Below, piece by piece: positions 4,609-6,800 of a stretch of 6,800 nt of DNA. The position numbers and the translations under genes are program-made. The notes beneath the pieces were generated by a model. The model saw only the letters and a program-made list of their open reading frames with translations, had not been told where the DNA came from and ran no database searches. Position 1 is the first letter of the stretch. Every line of letters begins with the position of its first letter. The stretch is from Phycisphaerae bacterium (lineage in GTDB: Bacteria > Planctomycetota > Phycisphaerae > Phycisphaerales > SM1A02): the NCBI GenBank assembly GCA_002683195.1, contig NYSW01000037.1, positions 14,726 through 21,525 of the forward strand. The letters run 5' to 3'.

Positions 4609-6690
4609 ATGCCCCGCATCACGCTTCCCGACGGGAGCGAACGCTCGTACGACGCCCCCACCACCCCCGCCCAGGTCGCGGCCGACATCGGTCCCGGCCT
4701 GGCCAAGTCGGCCCTCGGGGCGACGATCGACGGGACGCTCTGTGACCTGGGCACCACGATCGACGCGGACTGCAAGCTCGCCCTCGTGACCCCCAAGACC
4801 CGCGACGGCGAGATCGATGAGCAGGGCCTGTTCCTGCTTCGCCACTCCGCGGCCCACGTCATGGCGGAAGCGATCACCAATCTCTTCCCCGGCGTCCAGC
4901 TGGTCTACGGCCCTCCCGTGGAGCAAGGCTTCTACTACGACATGGCGATGCCGGACGGCTCCGCGATCTCCAGCGAGGACTTCGAACGGATCGAAGCGGA
5001 GATGAAGCGAATCGTCAAGGAGGACCGCCCCTTCACCCGCTACGAGATGTCCCTGGCGGAGGGCATGGAGAAGCTGCAGGCCGAAGGATCGAAGTACAAG
5101 ATCGACAACGCCGAGCGAGCGGCCGAAGCCGGCTCCGATGCCCTGTCCTGGTACGCCACCGGCGAGCCCGGCACGAACTGGGAGGACCTCTGCCGAGGTC
5201 CCCACGTGCCGTCCACCGGTCGCATCGGCGCTTTCAAGGTCATGAACCTCGCCTCGAGCTACTGGCACGGTGACGAGAACAGCGATCGCCTGACCCGGGT
5301 CTACGGCATCGCCTTCGCGGACAAGAAGCAGCTGAAGAAGCACCTCCTGCTCCTCGAAGAAGCCAAGAAGCGAGATCACCGCGTGCTCGGCAAGCAGCTC
5401 CGGCTCTTCCACATCGACGAGCAGGTCGGCCAGGGCCTCGTCCTCTGGACCCCGAACGGCGCCGTCGTCCGCCAGCAGCTCCAGGACTTCATCGGCGAGG
5501 AACTCCGCAAGCAGGGCTACGACCAGGTCTTCACCCCGCACATCGGGAAGCTCGACCTCTATCGCACCAGCGGTCACTTCCCGTACTACCAGGACAGCCA
5601 GTACACCCCGGTCATCGACCGGGCCCAGCTCATCGAATTCGCAACCGAGGGTTGTTCCTGCGGCGAACTCGCCAACCGCCTCGACGAAGGCGAGATCGAG
5701 GGCTATCTCCTGAAGCCCATGAACTGCCCGCACCACATCCGGATCTACGCCAGCGAACAACGGAGCTACCGAGAACTCCCGGTGCGCCTGGCTGAATTCG
5801 GCACGGTGTATCGCTGGGAGCAGTCGGGCGAGATCGGCGGCCTCACCCGGGTCCGCGGGTTCACCCAGGACGACGCCCACCTCTTCTGTCGCGAGGACCA
5901 GATCGCGGATGAGGTCCGTGGCTGCCTCTCGATCGTCAAGCTGATCTTCAACACCCTGGGCATGACCGACTATCGAGTCCGGGTCGGCACTCGGGATCCC
6001 GACTCCAGCAAGTACGTCGGGGACCCCGCCAACTGGGACAAGGCCGAGGAGGCCTGCCGAAACGCCGCAAAGGAACTCGGAGCCCCGTTCAGCGAGGAAC
6101 CCGGTGAAGCCGCGTTCTACGGCCCGAAGATCGACTTCGTGGTCAAGGACGTCATCGGCCGCGAATGGCAGCTCGGCACCGTCCAGGTCGACTACAACCT
6201 GCCCGAGCGATTCGATCTCGAATACATCGGGGCCGACAACGCCCGGCACCGGCCGGTGATGATCCACCGCGCTCCCTTCGGGTCCATGGAACGCTTCGTG
6301 GGCGTGCTCATCGAGCACTTCGCCGGTGCGTTCCCGTGCTGGCTCGCTCCCGAGCAGGTCCGTGTGCTCCCGATCAGCGACAAGAGCGCCGACTACGCCC
6401 ACGAAGTGCTCGGCAAGCTCAAGGCCCTGGGGATCCGGGCCACGGTCGACGACGGATCGGAACGGATTCAGGCCAAGGTCAAGGTCGCCGCCAACATGAA
6501 GGTCCCCTACCTCGCGGTGGTCGGACCGCGCGACGCCGAGAACCGGGAGGTCTCGATCCGAGCCTTCGGCGTCGACCAGAACCTCGGCTCCATGGGTCTC
6601 GAAGAGTTCCTCGAGACCGTCTCCACCGAAAGCCGCACCCGGGGCGAGACCCGCCTGATCGATCTATTCGAGACGGCCAAGGCCGACTGA
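4609..6690 (+). CDS. thrS: Threonine--tRNA ligase (threonyl-tRNA synthetase)
   Basis: Class II synthetase that charges tRNA-Thr with threonine in the cytoplasm and edits mischarged Ser-tRNA. At 693 residues it is longer than the E. coli enzyme (642) but has the full domain set. These are TGS (about 1-62), the editing domain with H79-x3-H83 and C195-x3-H199 (CRGPH), the catalytic core, and the anticodon-binding domain (about 583-690). The catalytic zinc ligands are C373 (MNCPHH), H424 (DDAHLF) and H553 (MIHRAP). Motif 2 includes R402 (YRWEQSGE) and RGFTQDD (416-422); motif 3 is GSMERF (558-563). An insertion of roughly 25-30 residues relative to E. coli (about 334-365), with C349 and C351, precedes KPMNCPHH. 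The ribosome site is weak (AGAG, 4597-4600, 8 nt before ATG), but the start gives a complete TGS domain. It appears to have its own promoter and converges on a minus-strand gene. Confidence 0.98.
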   Translation: MPRITLPDGSERSYDAPTTPAQVAADIGPGLAKSALGATIDGTLCDLGTTIDADCKLALVTPKTRDGEIDEQGLFLLRHSAAHVMAEAITNLFPGVQLVYGPPVEQGFYYDMAMPDGSAISSEDFERIEAEMKRIVKEDRPFTRYEMSLAEGMEKLQAEGSKYKIDNAERAAEAGSDALSWYATGEPGTNWEDLCRGPHVPSTGRIGAFKVMNLASSYWHGDENSDRLTRVYGIAFADKKQLKKHLLLLEEAKKRDHRVLGKQLRLFHIDEQVGQGLVLWTPNGAVVRQQLQDFIGEELRKQGYDQVFTPHIGKLDLYRTSGHFPYYQDSQYTPVIDRAQLIEFATEGCSCGELANRLDEGEIEGYLLKPMNCPHHIRIYASEQRSYRELPVRLAEFGTVYRWEQSGEIGGLTRVRGFTQDDAHLFCREDQIADEVRGCLSIVKLIFNTLGMTDYRVRVGTRDPDSSKYVGDPANWDKAEEACRNAAKELGAPFSEEPGEAAFYGPKIDFVVKDVIGREWQLGTVQVDYNLPERFDLEYIGADNARHRPVMIHRAPFGSMERFVGVLIEHFAGAFPCWLAPEQVRVLPISDKSADYAHEVLGKLKALGIRATVDDGSERIQAKVKVAANMKVPYLAVVGPRDAENREVSIRAFGVDQNLGSMGLEEFLETVSTESRTRGETRLIDLFETAKAD

Positions 6691-6739
6691 TCGAGCAGGA
6701 TCGACGATCCGAACGATCGCCGGGGGCCAGCGTCCGAAA

Positions 6740-6800
6740 TCACGGTGCCGGGGTGTCGTCGGTCGGGTTGCTGAAGTTGATCAGGATGAACACGAGGTCG
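6740..6800 (-). CDS. C-terminal end of an unidentified minus-strand gene
   Basis: On the minus strand an open frame enters from the right edge and ends with TGA at 6742-6740. The 19 visible residues, DLVFILINFSNPTDDTPAP, have a strongly hydrophobic stretch (VFILINF) followed by a polar Pro-rich tail, and nearly all codons end in G or C. Its stop lies about 50 bases from the thrS stop, so the two genes converge. No clear terminator lies between them; the best pairing is a 5-bp GATCG/CGATC with no T-run. The fragment is too short to name a family. Confidence 0.5.
   Translation of the reverse strand, partial: DLVFILINFSNPTDDTPAP

Noticed and set aside
4462..6402. 646-codon minus-strand frame across thrS
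   Set aside because: It lies entirely opposite a clear thrS gene and its neighbourhood; long antisense frames are expected from the GC-biased codon use, and the translation shows no recognisable domain.

Overview
The window is a GC-rich bacterial chromosome segment, over 60% GC by eye. It carries four recognisable housekeeping genes on the plus strand: pyrH, frr, nrdR and thrS. A short minus-strand operon of envelope-type genes lies at the left edge. Several features suggest a planctomycete, perhaps of the Phycisphaerae: a membrane-anchored von Willebrand A (vWA) protein with a Gly-rich linker next to a secreted protein of unknown family, a threonyl-tRNA synthetase of the 'MNCPHH' type with a cysteine-containing insertion, frequent use of the CGA arginine codon, and a very high density of GATC. 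This placement is inference from sequence style, not a marker-gene result.

Left region (1-1980, minus strand): a vWA protein with one membrane segment and an intact MIDAS motif (970-1980) is followed by a gene that overlaps its stop codon in a TGATG junction and runs off the window (1-970). This second gene has a signal-peptide-like N-terminus and a long helical body of no family I recognise. The pair is transcribed away from the housekeeping block.

Divergent intergenic region (1981-2188): it holds an imperfect hairpin (2025-2051) that abuts and partly shares bases with a perfect 16-bp palindrome (2049-2064). These are operator candidates for one or both divergent genes. Closer to pyrH there is a weak -10-like TATCTT.

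Right block (2189-6690, plus strand): UMP kinase (pyrH), ribosome recycling factor (frr), the ribonucleotide-reductase repressor NrdR and threonyl-tRNA synthetase (thrS). They act in pyrimidine nucleotide supply, translation and control of dNTP synthesis. TACAAT -10-like boxes precede frr and thrS, so the block may be several transcription units. Two starts should be moved inward from the longest open frame. frr should start at ATG 3018, since the upstream ATG overlaps a TACAAT box. nrdR should start at TTG 3696, which has a good Shine-Dalgarno sequence and yields the canonical N-terminal RCPFC. Between frr and nrdR lies a strong hairpin with the geometry of a tRNA acceptor/T-arm minihelix. 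The nrdR-thrS gap (4200-4561) contains only mirrored open frames of doubtful reality.

Right edge: the last 61 bases hold the C-terminal end of a minus-strand gene converging on thrS. I see no defence system, mobile element, CRISPR array, rRNA gene or complete tRNA gene. The less explained parts are the vWA/secreted pair, the palindromes, the minihelix-like leader and the altered zinc-ribbon spacing of NrdR.
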